A stretch of DNA of 64,000 nucleotides from the NCBI GenBank assembly GCA_026874595.1, contig CM049306.1, forward strand, positions 62,068,019 to 62,132,018, written 5' to 3'. The notes beneath the pieces were generated by a model. That model did no database searches. It saw only the letters and a program-made list of their open reading frames with translations, and was not told where the DNA came from. Origin of the DNA: Sipunculus nudus. Lineage: Eukaryota > Annelida > Sipuncula > Golfingiida > Sipunculidae. How positions within the stretch are numbered: position 1 is the stretch's first letter; every line of letters starts with the position of its first letter. Shown here one piece after another: positions 35,532 through 49,281 of the stretch. The position numbers were made by a program, and so were the translations under genes.

Positions 35532-37510
35532 GTAAGTACTTGTTTTATCTTAATTTTTTAGCACATTTAGCAAATTTAATAGCGCATTCATGTATTTGTG
35601 AACATTATGATATCAATGTCAAGTGCAGTTGAACCAATGTTTAAGACCACCATTTCTTTTACACCACCTCATATATTTTAAAAGTCCACCAGCTAGTCAG
35701 TTGTTGTAAGACTGATATTATATTGACCTCTTTTGTACATTTTAAGAGGAGTCATGATTTTGTGAAAATTATGTGCAGATTTAAGTGGGCAAAGTTGGTT
35801 CCTATTTTCACATTATGTATTTTGTGTAAATAATATAAAAACAACACCATAGGACAATACATAGTGAATGTATGTAGGTGATGATGTAAGCCATATATCT
35901 AGGCACCCATATTCCTATGTTATGCTCAGTTGAACTTTATTCAGTGAGACAATACTATTATGTGCTACTTTTGTCCCTTGAAATCAGTGTACAGAGCCAC
36001 AGCAGTGGTAGTTATGATCGACCTACAGCTGTTGTTAATGCTGGTACCTGGATTTTGTGGCCTCGATTTCAGAACATGTAAATAAACAGTGAGTGGCCTG
36101 ACATGGAACTAGTGTCTCAGCGCCATGTAAGACATGTTAAGTAAATTGTGTTTTAGTTATAACTGGGATAGAACGGCATCTCATAGTCCAGTGATTTGGA
36201 AATAAATGTAAAACAGGAATTTAATTTATAATTTCATATTAAACAAGGAAGAAAATTGGCTTTAAACCTAAACAAAAAAAATCAGATGTATGTCGTTTTG
36301 TCTATCATATTTTTGATGAAGTCCATGTATTAAGGTAAGTTTATATTAAGATAATGTATCATGTATAGTCTGGACAATAGACGAGGGCATTTATCAGCAA
36401 CCACTGCTGTTACAAAACCAGTTCTCTCGTACCGCCATGCCCAAGACTGACCACTATACATATCTTAGAATTTTATTATGTGGTAGAATAAATTATATAT
36501 TTAAAGTTAACAAGTCAACAAATCTATACCATATTATAGAACAGCCAAGCAGTCTGGGACATCATCGAGACGTTTTCAGTGACTATGTGATACAGATGGA
36601 ATGGGTGTGTGGTGATACTGATAAGACAAAGCTGATCTAGTGTTTTTTGAAACATGGTTGATGCCTCATTGTTGGTCTATTTCATTTTAGTGTTGCCAAC
36701 TTGCCACAGTAACTAAAAAGGTCTTTTATGGATTTTCTTGAAACTCACCATAATTACTTATCAATAGGTAGTCACATCTTAGTTTGATTATAGGCAAAAT
36801 AAATGCATATTTAATGCAGTCAGAGGTCACAAGGCTACTTTGTGGTAATTTATGCTCATTGATGCTTATTGATGAAACTCAACAGAAATATTTACTAGCA
36901 GATTTTCTCAACTGAATTAAATTCTCTGCAACCCCCTCCAAATATTTAATGAGGTCAAAAAGCATATTATGCACCCTGGTGGTGTTTTTGTTGTTCCCTC
37001 ATATCCACCCTAAATCCCATGTACATTCATAACCCTGGCTGGGCAGTTGGATATTGACTTGTTTTCCATGGGATGTTTACCTGATTTTCAGTGATCAAAG
37101 TGCATGCTTTGACTGATCTTCAGCCAGTCTGTCTGGCCTTTTATCCCAAATCCTGTGTACATTAAAACTGGTGGGCTGGTGGTAGGATATTGGCCAGTTT
37201 TAACCAAATTTACTGCTGATTCTGTGTATGGTTATTATGTAGAGGTAAGCTGAGTAAGCTCTCATGAGTCACCTGACATACATTTTGAGTCAGAGGTTTG
37301 AGCACACTCACACTGGTGAGCACCATTATGACTTATTGAATTTCGGCTACACCATGAGTATGATTAGGATTCATCATCTGTGAAACTTACACTATTATTG
37401 TTATTTAGTCATTATTTAAACAAATTATATTATTCTTATATCTAAAACCTTCCCTATTTTATATGCCTTCCGTGAAATTGTAATATTCAAATTTCGCCTT
37501 TCAAGTTATA

Positions 37511-38824
37511 CTGTAGATTCAGATAATATCGTGGGCTTAAAATTTCGTGGTTTTTGTACAAAACGCATATCGTGGGGTATTTGAATTCGTGGAAAGACAA
37601 AGAAAACTTTAGGAAATTATGGTTATTAATACCTCCATGTGCGCAAGGAAGACGAGCCCGATGTACACAGGTGGTTTGGCTCAGATGCTTATCGCACGGT
37701 GCGCCTGTACCGCGGTCAATCAGGTCAGTGTTGAACAAACATGCTCCGCCCGACCCGAGCCTAACAAAGAATTAATCAGCCGTGACCGACACGTGCAGGG
37801 CGATACATCGGCTGTTATTTGTAACACCCGATACATCGGCTATCAGTTATAACACCCGATCACACCACGTTAACAGAAAACGTAAATCATCACTTGACCG
37901 GAGGAAAAAAATAAACGGGACCGTCCACATGAAGGTTTTTAACTTTTTTTTTATCTAGGCGGTAGTCACATGTGGCGCCTGTATTAATCCCTGACGGGGC
38001 GGTGAGACGAGGCACGGTTCGTTCGTCATTCATCATGTCAGCTATATTTGGAGATTATAAAGAAATAATTTGCCTAATAGTATTCGGTTGCGCTTACTTA
38101 CGCTAACATATATATGTACCACTATCGGCAATATTCGAAAAAAGTACCGCCTTATTTGTAATAAGTGCTCTTTCGTGTCCCGCGGTAATCGCGGTAATGC
38201 AAATGAGTTTACACGGCCCTTGTCTTTTAGACCAATAGGTAGCGTAAGTCTCGTTTAATATCTATTGAAAGAAGGTTGAAAAGGCCGGTTCTGAAAAAGC
38301 CGTGCCTCGGTAGCTATGGTTACGTACATTGGAATTTGTGTACCGTTCTTGGCGTGTCAGAACTACCGCTTTGCTCGACAGAAATGTGGTATTGTTCTTG
38401 AATTTTTCATCTGAAATGCTGATAAGAGGAAAGTACGTTTTCAGTTTAAATTATATTTTGATATTGTTTTATTGTAAAGATATCAGGGGGCCGTGTTCGT
38501 ACGATATTAGGGGAAATAATTTAATTGACAAAAGAATATTTATAAATCCCATATTTTTATAGTAATTTACAAAAAGAAATTCAGTGCATTTAATGATTGT
38601 ATCAAAACAATCATAAAAAAGTAATAAACAATTTTTGTATCTTTATTGAAAATTCAGCCAGCGGTAACAATTATAAATATAAAGTCGACCACCAGCTGCC
38701 GTTGAGATACCGTATATCCTCTGACCGTGTGATTTTTTGATCGTTGGAATCATGAATTCGTGGATTATCTTGATCCACGAAAACCACGAAAATAAAATCC
38801 CAACTAATATTTCTGAATCTACAG
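37511..38824. mobile_element. TA-target inverted-repeat element, CTGTAGATTCAG family (1.31 kb)
   Basis: Perfect 12-base termini CTGTAGATTCAG and CTGAATCTACAG flanked by TA. The imperfect inverted repeat extends inward about 50 bp through TTTCGTGGTTTT. The interior is CpG-richer than the host intron. Transposase is not detected. This is a mariner-type target preference. Confidence 0.8.
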
Positions 38825-39240
38825 TATGTGAAAAGGCTGTGCCTCACATTTACCAAAATATGAATATTTTTTAACTATTTCATGATTTTGAATTTCACAC
38901 CTGCCTAATTATTAAAATATGGTTAACTCTTAAATGATTGGAAACCGAGTTTCCAATTTGACATGCTGGTTCATGGGATGACTAAGGTTTTCAGAGGATA
39001 TATAAGTATACCATAACCATACATTAAACATTAGTCACACCAGATGTTGCAAGAACAAACACTCTTTTTTTCTCAAACTTTATTTATTTTTCAAATATGA
39101 CATACCTGAATATTCTCACAGCCAATAAATAAGATTACATGTTTGCATATTATCACACTATGCAGGTTGTCATTTTTACTGTGGGAGTGAAGGGATACAG
39201 TTTGGAGGATTGTGTGATTCAGTACAGAGTCACTGTGTTT

Positions 39241-41320
39241 AGCTCAGCTGACTATAAGTCATCTGAGCTATAAACGTGGTCCTTTGTCCGTCGTCCGTCC
39301 GGCCGGCCGGCCATCCGTCCGTTAACAGGGCACGTTTATAAACCATTGGACCTACAAATCCAAAATTTTGCATACCATTAGATGTCCCAAAAATCTCCTA
39401 CCATAGGACTTCGTTCCTTTGTGATATTAAGGAAAAACCTCCATTTACCATAAAAAGCCATTGTTACACTTCAAGGCTGCCTAATATCAAAACCACTGAT
39501 CTGTTTTTGATCATATTTAGTATTCATATTCTTCCATACATTTTCTATGAACATACCAAAAATTAGGTCAGTATTGGGTATTTTTTTTAAGTTATGGGCC
39601 CAAATATAATGCAATTTTTAAAAAAATCAGGAAATATATTTACTCACCTAACATGAGAATTGCTAAAGCTGGGGACTTTTTTTCAGGAATATAACTTTAT
39701 TTAATCAAGATTCAATTGTTTACCCAAAATTAGATCTGAATTTTGCAAAGTTTTCAAGTTATTAGCATAAATAAAAAATCAATTCCTTAAATTTTGTCCA
39801 ACTTTGGCAATAGCATGTTTTTTTTCCCTGTAAGCACTGTTGATTTAATTTTCACAGCATATAAACATAAGGATTTAATTTTTTAAAATCTGGAATTTCA
39901 AAGGAATTGATTGAAAAGAGTAGCTTTTATTCAAGTTTTCATACACCATGGCAAGTGTTGTTTACATCTAGCTCACCTAGTAGTACAGCCTTCACTTGCA
40001 TTATGTAACCCACCCCATGTAGCTTGCCTTAGCTCAGCTTGGCCACTACTAGCAGGCTTCCCCTCTGACCTGCACTCGCCCCCGCCCCCCCCCCTTCCCC
40101 CAGATGGTGCATTAACTAGATGAATGTTATATATAATTTTCTGTATTTTATTTTATTCTTGGCTATGCTGCATTTTAGATTTTGTTTTGTACCACCAGGT
40201 TTACAATGCACAAAATACAATGCAATTTTTAAAGTGCACATTTAATTGTGTCCACAAAGTGGTGTATTGCTATGAAAGTGTGGATGTTCATCAGATAAGT
40301 AATTCCTTACTTGAGAAGAGTAAAAACTTCACCAGGTGTGAAATTGACTATTAATTCCAGTAATAAATAATAGCTGAGATTGTAATTAGCATAATGATAT
40401 TGTTGTCCCTCATTCAACCAAGAGTGTGTATACTTTATTTGAAAAGATGTTTTTATTTTATCAAATTTACTTAATCTTTTAAAATATTTCTGTGAATAAA
40501 ATTAAGCATGTACCGAAAACTCCAGTGTGCAAAACTTTTTAATAGTGATTCAAGGAAATATCTTGTAAATGACATGTTGTGGCATTATTTTCTTTTAAAT
40601 TCTGTTTAAACATTTGTGATTTTAAAATAATAAAATATATGTGTATGCATAATATGACCCAATATGAGCTACACTCTTGATATGTAATGATTCCAACTTA
40701 GAATTCTAATATTTTAACTTATATTTTCAGTTTTTTTTATTACACATTTATAAAACTTGAAAATAAAGAAAATGAATCAGATAAAAACTATTAATGGAAA
40801 AAGTGGATATGCTAAAAAAATAGGCTTATATATAAACTTAAATGCATTATTCCCTTGAAAGTGAAATAAAGGTATTAGTCCATTCTGTCCACTTGCCTGT
40901 CCATCTGTAAATTTTTCATATGAATCACAGTATCTCAAAACTTTTACTGTTTTTTTCTTGATAGTCTTGTCAGACTATTAGTTTGCAGTCATATATTTAA
41001 AACTTTACTATAACCAAGTAGGAGGGCCCCTTTCCTCTTAGCTTCTCATATGCTTATATAAATGAATGATCTTAACTACTTTGACCAAATACATAATACT
41101 CTGAACTGCTGACCCTTCAGTTTAAACCCTCCCCCCCCCCCCTTTTTCAAAATCCAGTGTTATTCCATCACAGATGGCCAGGTGTGCCTACAACTGCAAT
41201 TTAGCTCGGTTCAAATGTAGTATTTTCCCATTCCTGTCACAATAGAATATTTTGCATATTTTGCATTTGCAAAAATTTCAAACTTAAGCTGAGTGCCGTG
41301 ACCCATGGGTCCCTTGTTTA
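39241..41320 (+). mobile_element. Family-3 repeat, hairpin-headed, ends CCCTTGTTT
   Basis: The head is a hairpin AGCTCAG...CTGAGCT (39241-39269). The tail carries an inverted partial copy of the head (AAGCTGAG), then palindrome ACCCATGGGT and the end CCCTTGTTT. Head hairpin, subterminal inverted repeat and 3' hairpin echo a HINE plan, although the terminal base pattern differs from families 1 and 2. C-rich run at 40080-40100. Confidence 0.55.
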
Positions 41321-41447
41321 TACCTGACTGATTACTTTGTACTTGCATGTTTCATCCAGAAATCCCCAGTATAGGATTCTCTCATTTACTGCTCTCAGTT
41401 CCCATTGTACTCTTTCTTCATAAAACAGTTGACTATTATCATTTTCT

Positions 41448-43383
41448 TGTTTTTATACCTTTTAATACCCCCATAATTGCCACTTGACAGAGCTGTGAGC
41501 ATTGTAAGTCAAAAACTAATGGACAGATTTCTTTCATATTATGAACATGTAGAGAGATGGGTTTTGGGTTGAGGTCTATTTAAATTTAGGTCATGGCCTT
41601 TACCATGAGAGTGGCTTTGACCTTTGATATTTCCATATTTGGTGAAAATCACACACCCTTTATGATATCTCCAGTGTTTATAGCCATATGGATTTCAAAC
41701 GTGACTTATGTATGGCCCACCACAAAAGTGAAAACCCTATAGGTTCTAGGGTCATGAGGTCAAAGTCACTAGAATCACATCTTTAAAGGATATTGTGGAT
41801 GCATTTTAAGCCAAAACTTTTCATCTCAGATCTTCCATCTTGAAGATATAGCTCACTTGCCCATAGTGGATGATCCATATCAATTTTGGGGTCACAAGGT
41901 CAAAGGTCAAGGCCACAGGAGCTATCTGTCAAAAAATTTGTTTCCGGATGATAATTCCAGCTTTTTTTGATGTATGGATTTTAAACTTGACTTAAATATG
42001 TCCCATTAAAAAAGTAAGATCCCAATTGATTTTAGGGTCACTAGGTCAAAGGTCAAGGTCACAGGACAAACATCTTTGAAAAGATTGTGGATGCATTTTC
42101 AGCCAAACTTTTCATCTCAATCCTTTTATCTTGAAGATATAGTTCACCTGCCAATAGAGGAAGACCCCTATCCATTTTTAGGTCCCAAGGTCAAAGGTGA
42201 AGGTCACAGGAGCCATCTGTCCAAAAATTCATTTCCTGATGATTACTCCAGCTTGGAATTATTTATGGGTATCAAACTTGACTTATATATGGCCCATCAA
42301 TAAAACAAGATTCCTATTAATTTTGAGGTCATGAGGTCAAAGGTCAAGGTCACAGGACAATCATCTTTGAAAAGATTGGGGATGCATTTTCAGCCAAACT
42401 TTTCATCTCAGACCTTTTATCTTGCACATATAGTTCACTTGCCAATAGAGGAGGACCCCTGTCCATTTTTAAGTCACAAGGTTAAAAGTGAAGGTCACAG
42501 GAGCCACCTGTCCAAAAATTCATTTCCTAATGATAACTCCAGCTTGGAGTTTCATACTTGACTTATATTTGTACATCCAACTAGGAAAGTTTTCTCATAA
42601 ACCATACAGGTGGAGCCACCTACCTTCCCTTTTTTGTAGAATATATTAAAACCTTTTCTGAGGAGTGATTTGCCCTATTTGCTTGAAAATGTGCATATCC
42701 ATAGATCTTGGACTCCTACATTTTGTACTAAAGACTGGTGGCGCCATCAGCAATCGTTTAAGCTTGGGGTCCATCTGTACATGTGCTTTGGGTGAAAATA
42801 GCTCATATCTCCGGATTGGTTGAAGGTATTGATCTGAAATTTGGCATGTCCATCCATCTTTGAAAGTTTTCTTGTAAACCAGTCAGGTGGCAACACCTGC
42901 CTTCCCATTTCTGTAAAATAAATTAATGCTCTTTTTTTTTCTGAGAAGTGATTTGCACTATTGGCCTGAAATTGTGCACATCAATAGATCATAGACTCTG
43001 CCATCTTGTACTCAAGATTGGCGGTGCCATCTGCTAGTGTTTTGCTGTGGTGTCCATCTGCACATGTGCTTTTGGTGAAAATTGCTCATATTTCTGGAGT
43101 GGTTCAAGGTATTGGTCTTAAATTTGGCATGTCTATCCATCTTGGAAAATTTTCTTTAAAACCAGACAGGTGGTGCCATCTACCTTCCTGATTCTGTAAA
43201 ATAAATTAATGCTCTTTTCTCAAGAGAGATTCAACATATTGGCCCCAATATTTGGTGAAAAATATTGTTTCTCAAGTTGATTGATGGAAGAAACCATAGT
43301 TGCTTGCTAAGTGTCAGTATATGCTGCTGAAGATTGGGGGCCTGTTCTTGGGGGGGGGGATTGTTTGGGGATACTTGTCTAGT
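41448..43383 (+). mobile_element. Chimeric family-2 element carrying two satellite types
   Basis: Begins mid-family-2 (matching 56740 onward), so the 5' end is lost. Contains the 287 bp DR1-bearing satellite (41700-42560), then a ~278 bp satellite of the palindrome type (42565-43215), then the 3' subterminal GTTTGGGGATAC and CTAGT at 43379-43383. The 3' hairpin normally between them is deleted. Confidence 0.65.
42565..43215. repeat. Tandem satellite, ~278 bp unit, 2.3 copies
   Basis: Copies start near 42588, 42864 and 43143 with GGAAAGTTTTCT...AAACC, then CAGGTGG...CCACCT-type boxes and AAATAAATTAATGCTC. The layout parallels the 280 bp satellite of family 1 but is well diverged. Confidence 0.75.
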
Positions 43384-43550
43384 TCAAGTATGGTTTCTGT
43401 GTCCTTGCATTTTATGCACAAGGCAAACTGTAAAGTTTCTTGAGGAAATTTTGGGGACTCTTTTGAATCCTCTTTCAGTGACTGGTCACAGCATGAGAAC
43501 ATTCATAAATATTCTTCAGCGCACAAAACAAGATATTCAAGGATATATAT

Positions 43551-44803
43551 GTCGAGGCCCAGATTAGAATCTGGCCCAGATCAAAATTCTGATCTTGGCC
43601 ATACTAGTTTTAAACTGGGCCAGCCCAGATGAAAATTTTAATCTGGGCCAGTCAAGCCTACAATCCTGTGGTGAAGACTCCAGGATTTAAATCTGGTCTG
43701 GACTGATTTTACACTGGGCTGGCCCAGATTAGAATTATGATCTGGGCTAGTCAGGTTTACAATTCTCTGGTGGACAGATTTTAAACTTGGCCAGCCAAGA
43801 TTAGAATTTTATCTGGGCCAGTCAAAATTATAATCTTGTTGTGGACTGATTTTTTACTTGGTCAGCCCAGATGAGAATCCTAATCTAATCCTAGGCTAGC
43901 TTGCTTTTTATCACCTTAAATCAGATAAAACAGTCAACATTTATTTCAGATACACTATTTTGAAGGGCACATGTAAAATATCTTAGTCAGCAAAAAAGCT
44001 AACCATCTTATAAGGTCCAATGTTACAATACATGCAATCTTGTTAATGGGTGACTGGGGGGAAAGGTCACAGACCAAAGGCCCAAATATAGATAAATAAT
44101 AAATAACTTTAAATAACAAATAAATTTTGAATTTACAGGTCTTAGTTCACAAGCATAACATTGAGTAATATATATATTACAAATTATTGATTACATTTTG
44201 TTTAAGTTTGTTAAATAATGCACGTTCTGCGGGCTATATTGTTTTTTTTCAGCTGCAAAATACCAATGTTTAACATGATTATTTTATAATTATAATTTTT
44301 ACATTTCACATAAGAGGTAAAATTACCAAAATCAATATGACAGGAGTCCAAGCTATGATATTTTCATAGAGTATGAAATAAATTCATAAAATTTTAATTA
44401 TTATGGACTTACAATGTTTGCAAACTCTTTGAATTGATTGAAGGCCAGCTAGGTATAATATAGTGTAATTGAAGCCAGCCTAGGAGTATAGATTAGGATT
44501 CTGATCTAGGCTGGCCCAGTTTAAAATAAGTCCACCATAGGATTGTAAACTTGACCGGCCCAGATCAAAATTCCAGTCTGGGCTGGCCCAGTTTAAAATC
44601 AGTCCAGACCAGATTTAAATCCTGAAGTCTTCACCACAGGATTGGAATCTGGACTGGCCCAGATCAAAATTTTAATCTGGGCTGGCTCAGTTTAAAACCT
44701 GTCTGGCCCAGATTACAACTTTGATCTGGGCCGGTCCAGATTACAATTTTGATCTGGGCTGGCCCAGTTTAAAATTGGGCCAGATTCTAATCTGGGACTC
44801 GAC
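43551..44803. mobile_element. Foldback element, 1.25 kb, arms of CTGGGCCAG-type subrepeats
   Basis: Ends GTCGAGGCCCAGATTAG and CTAATCTGGGACTCGAC; the symmetry extends a few bases into TATAT on both sides. Arms of about 345 bp (43551-43900, 44460-44803) are imperfect inverted copies, each made of short repeats around CTGGGCCAGCCCAGAT alternating with TTTAAA. The centre (43900-44460) is plain AT-rich DNA. No coding capacity. Confidence 0.8.
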
Positions 44804-46023
44804 ATATACATTATATAGATCCATTAGTAGTTCCCTTCAATGTACACATGATAATTTACATTTTCGTGTTACACATGATACTTACATATCCATAAAGATG
44901 TATAGCAGTGGTCCAGGGATTGCACTTAATTACATCAGACAGGAGCAACCATTGTTCATCACAGGAACCTCTCATTATTCAGGATGTGTGTATTACTCGT
45001 CCACATATAATAGGTCTGTCACATGAAAGGTAAAACCTAGCATTCACATCTAATACAGGGGAGTGTGTATTTCCCTGATCCTGTCATGTGTCTTGTCTCT
45101 TACCATTCATTTACTCTAGTCAAGAATATCAGAGGGGAGGATATCACAGAGCAAATGAAGGCAGATCTTTATACAGTTTTAGTTTAATTTTTTCTTGTAT
45201 ATGGCAGAGCATCACAATTGTTTTTTACAGGATTCCTTCTTTTCTGAACTTCGGTTTAAAACAAAAAATTAAATCCTGAAACTAGGTGTTTTTACTAACA
45301 AGCACAGTGCTGTTTTAAATAGAAGGTTTCCTGTATATCTTCCATGCAGACATCGTTGGAGGGCAGGTACTTGAGTGATAATACGGCACCTTCGAAGGAC
45401 AAACAATAATAGATTTGCAAAAAAATAAAATTAAGTATTCTTTTGTTACATTGATAAATGTGTATTTATATTTTAATCATCAAAGTACACAGAATTTTTT
45501 CTATTAACATCAATATAGATCGAAGATTATTGTTACAATGTGTAACAAAGGTTGTGAGAGAGAGGCACAAGACTAGGTTGATAGACACGAGACTTTTTGA
45601 CACACTATTCCAGATCAGTTGACATGTTGTTACAGCAGAAGAGTAGTCTCCCTCAGTCTGTGCCATCTATGACAGAACCATGACCATGAGTCTTTTTGAC
45701 ACAGAGTTGGATTGATATTATTGATGTATATTCATTAACCTTCAGTTACATCACTGATACAAGCTGCTATTGGATCAGGTGGTAATGGTGACCTGACATT
45801 TGACATAATTATGCATGTCATCATTTTACATATGACTATATTGAACTGATACAGATCCAGTTATAGACTGACCTGCAGTCCTATTTCCAAACTCTATAAA
45901 CATGATTAGATAATCTCATCACAGAAACCAATTTAGAGCTAATTTGTGAGAGTACATTAAGGCTTTACAAACATACTGAATAACCATTAGACACTTGGTC
46001 ATATGATCACCAATAATATTTTT

Positions 46024-46732
46024 AGTTCAGCTGACTGTAAGTCATCTGAGCTATAGTTGTGGTCCATTGTCCCTCGTCTGTCCGTCTGTCCATCTGTTAG
46101 ACTGTCACGTTTTGAAACCGTTAGACCTACGAATCCAAAATTTGGCATACCAATAGATATTCCAAAAATCTCTAACTATACAAAAAATTGGGTCAGTATG
46201 ACTTTGTTCCTTCGAGATATTAAGGAAAAACCTCAAATTTCCATTAAAAACCTGTTATTACACTTCAGGACTGCCTCGTATCAAAACCACTTATCTGTTT
46301 TTCTTAATATTTACCATAAGTATTCTTCTATATATTTCCTATATACATGCCAGAAATTAAGTTTATTAAGTGTAATTTCTTTAAGTTATGGGCCCGATCA
46401 TAATGGACTTAGTAAAAAATAAGGAAAAATATTTACTCACTTAACATGAAAAATTTTGAAACTAGGGACTTTTTCCCCAAGTATATAATGTTCTTTAATT
46501 AAGATTCAATTGTATACCCAAAATAAGATCTGAATTTTGTAATTTTTTAAAGTTTTTAACATGAAAATAAAATCAGTACCTTAAATTTTGCCCAACTTTG
46601 ACCTTTGCACTTTTTTTTCTTGTGAGTACTGTTGATTTAATTTTCACAGCATATCAACATAAGTATTGAATCTGTTTAAATCTGAAATTTGAAAATAAAA
46701 GTTTGAAAATTAGGCTAGTTGTTGAATTTTTT
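46024..46732 (+). mobile_element. Family-3 repeat, truncated copy in tandem
   Basis: Head hairpin AGTTCAG...CTGAGCT at 46025 and about 700 bp of body, directly followed by a second family-3 copy. The two align along their length at an offset of 708 bp. Confidence 0.65.
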
Positions 46733-48640
46733 AGCTCAGCTGACTATAAGTCATCTGAGCTATAGTCGTGGTCCATTGTCCGTCGTCAGTCTGTCTGTCC
46801 ATCCGTCCGTAGATGTGGCACGTTTTGAAACCGCAAGACTTAGGAATCCAAAATTCAGCAAAATGTTAGATGTCCCCAAGATATCCTACCAAGCCGAAAA
46901 CTGGGTCTTTGCGACTTGGTTCCATTGAGAAATTAAGGAAAAACCTCAAATTTTTATTAAAAACCTATTTTCACTCTTCAGGACTGCCTAATATCAAAAC
47001 CACTCATCTGTTTTTCCTCATATTTACCATAAATATTCTTCTATATAGTTCCTATGTACATGCCAGAAATTAAGTCTGTTAAGTATAAATTCTTTAAGTT
47101 ATGGGCCTGAACATAATAGACTTTGTAAAAAATCAGGAAAAATATTTACTCACTTAACATAAAAAATTTTGAAACTAGAGTCTATTTTCCCAAGTATATA
47201 ACTATGTTTAATTAAGATTTAATTGTTTACCCAAAATAAGATCTGAATTTTGTAAATTTTTTAAGTTATTAGCATAAAAATAAAATCAGTACCTTAAATT
47301 TAGCCAAACTTTGACCATGGCACGTTTTTCTCCTGTATGTACCATTGATTTAATTTTCACAGCATGTAAACATAAATATTTAATTTGTTTAAATCTGAAA
47401 TTTGAAAATAAAAGCTTGAAAATTAAGCTAGTTATTGATTTTTTTTCTTGAGGCTCTACTGTAGTCATTTGCTTTGATAACAGATTACAGATGCAGGGTC
47501 CAACTCCAGGTCACTGGAAGTCGGGCTATGCCAAGGTTTCTGATTTGTTACAGTCACTGGGGGAGACCCCCTGCTCTGACAGGTGTACAGTTATTCTAAT
47601 ATCACCACCCCAATCCCCCCCCCCCCCCCCCCCCCCCCCCGCAAACCCAACCCACTAAGTGTAATGCAGTAATTGTTATTGTTTTCACTGTATTTCCTTA
47701 ATTGTAACGCTGTTTCCACTCCAATATACAAAAACTTTCCTTAAAAAAGTAATTCAAGTGTAATCCAGAAGATGCCATGTTGTGTTAATGTAGCATTTTT
47801 AAAGAAATTAATTTTCTTTTAAATGATTTTAACAGATATAATTGAACCCATAAGTATGCTTAAATTTATAAAATTAGAGCACATTATGGATAAATAAAGA
47901 CACAATTGAAAATTGTGAAATCTAAATCAAGTATTATTTTTAGATATTTATTGTTTTTGCAGATTTAAAAGATATATTTTTGTGGTAAAAAATAAATAAA
48001 CATTTGTATGCATGGTGTGGTGTTATATGACAAGATTGAGATTTATGTTGATGCAATTGAGAATTATGAATCAACTTTTATATTCAGATGTATCTGTTTT
48101 ATTGGAAATGTATAGAAATATAAACTTAAATTTAAAAAAAATGATGTGATAAAAAAATTAGGATTTAATACAAACATTTGTTCATTATTTTCCTGCCACA
48201 GCAGAATTTGAGATCAGGCTTTGTTTGCCCTGTTTTATGTTGTTAATTAGTTATATTTCATCTGTATACATTTCATAAAAAAATACATATATAATTAATA
48301 ATATATATTATACAAAAAAAATAGATTCAATAAACAAATTTGTAAACTACTGAAATGTCAACAGTTAATCAAAAAGCCAACTGATGATCATGGTAATAGT
48401 ACAGATCATTTGTTCACAAACTGCTCACATGCTTCAGTTTCAACATTAGGAAACACAAGGTCAGGTCACAAAATATTTTTTGCAACAATTTCTTCCTCAT
48501 CAATACAAACCAATCATATAAACCAACCATGGCCTTTATTACCTCTTCCTCTTACACTTGATCTCCATTTGATATTATTTTAGATTTTTACCTTCAAGGT
48601 CAACTTCAGCTGAGCACAGTGACCCATAGGTCCCTTGTTT
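46733..48640 (+). mobile_element. Family-3 repeat, near full length
   Basis: Head hairpin AGCTCAG...CTGAGCT (46733-46761). Tail TCAGCTGAGC, short hairpin GACCcataGGTC and the end TCCCTTGTTT (48606-48640). Interrupted internally by one copy of the 340 bp repeat below. Confidence 0.6.
47453..47795 (+). repeat. 340 bp direct repeat with poly-C core, copy 1
   Basis: Shares with 48641-48972 the phrases GGCTCTACTGTAG/GGCTTTATTGTAG, CAGGTGTACAGTTATT and TCCAGAAGATGCCATG. Contains about 32 consecutive C at 47609-47640. Confidence 0.8.
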
Positions 48641-48972
48641 AGGCTTTATTGTAGACACTTGCTTTGTCAACATGCAGGTTGGCCACTCCTGGTCACTGTA
48701 GTTAGCTATGCCAGGGTTCCTAATGTGTTACAGTCAGTGGGGGAGATCCCCTGCTGTGACAGGTGTACAGTTATTTTCATATCACCACCCTGTACTGTCA
48801 ACCCCCCCCCCCCCCCCCCGAAAACCAAACCCAGCAAGTGTTATGCAGTAAATGTTATTGTTTTCACTGTCTCGCCTTAATTGTAATGCAGGTTCCACTC
48901 CAATAAACAAAAATATCCTTGAAAAAGTAATTCAAGGTGTAATCCAGAAGATGCCATGTAGTGTTAATGTAG
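48641..48972 (+). repeat. 340 bp direct repeat with poly-C core, copy 2
   Basis: Diverged copy of 47453-47795, with a shorter C run (48802-48819). It directly follows the family-3 3' end. Confidence 0.8.
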
Positions 48973-49281
48973 TCCTACACTATGCTGTGTGAATATGTGT
49001 GGCTGGGGATCATGATTATAAATATGTGTGGCTGGGAGTCATACACTGTACTGTGTAAATATGTGTTGCATGGAGTCCTACACTATACTGTGTAAATATG
49101 TGTGGCTGGGAGTCATGATTAGAAATATGTGTGGCTGGGAGTCATACACTGTACTGTGTAAATATGTGTGGCTGGGGGTCATGATTGTAAACATGTGTGG
49201 CTGGGAGTCGTACACTATACTGTGTAAATATGTGTGACAGGGAGTCATACACTGTACTGTGTAAATATGTGTGGCTTGGGG

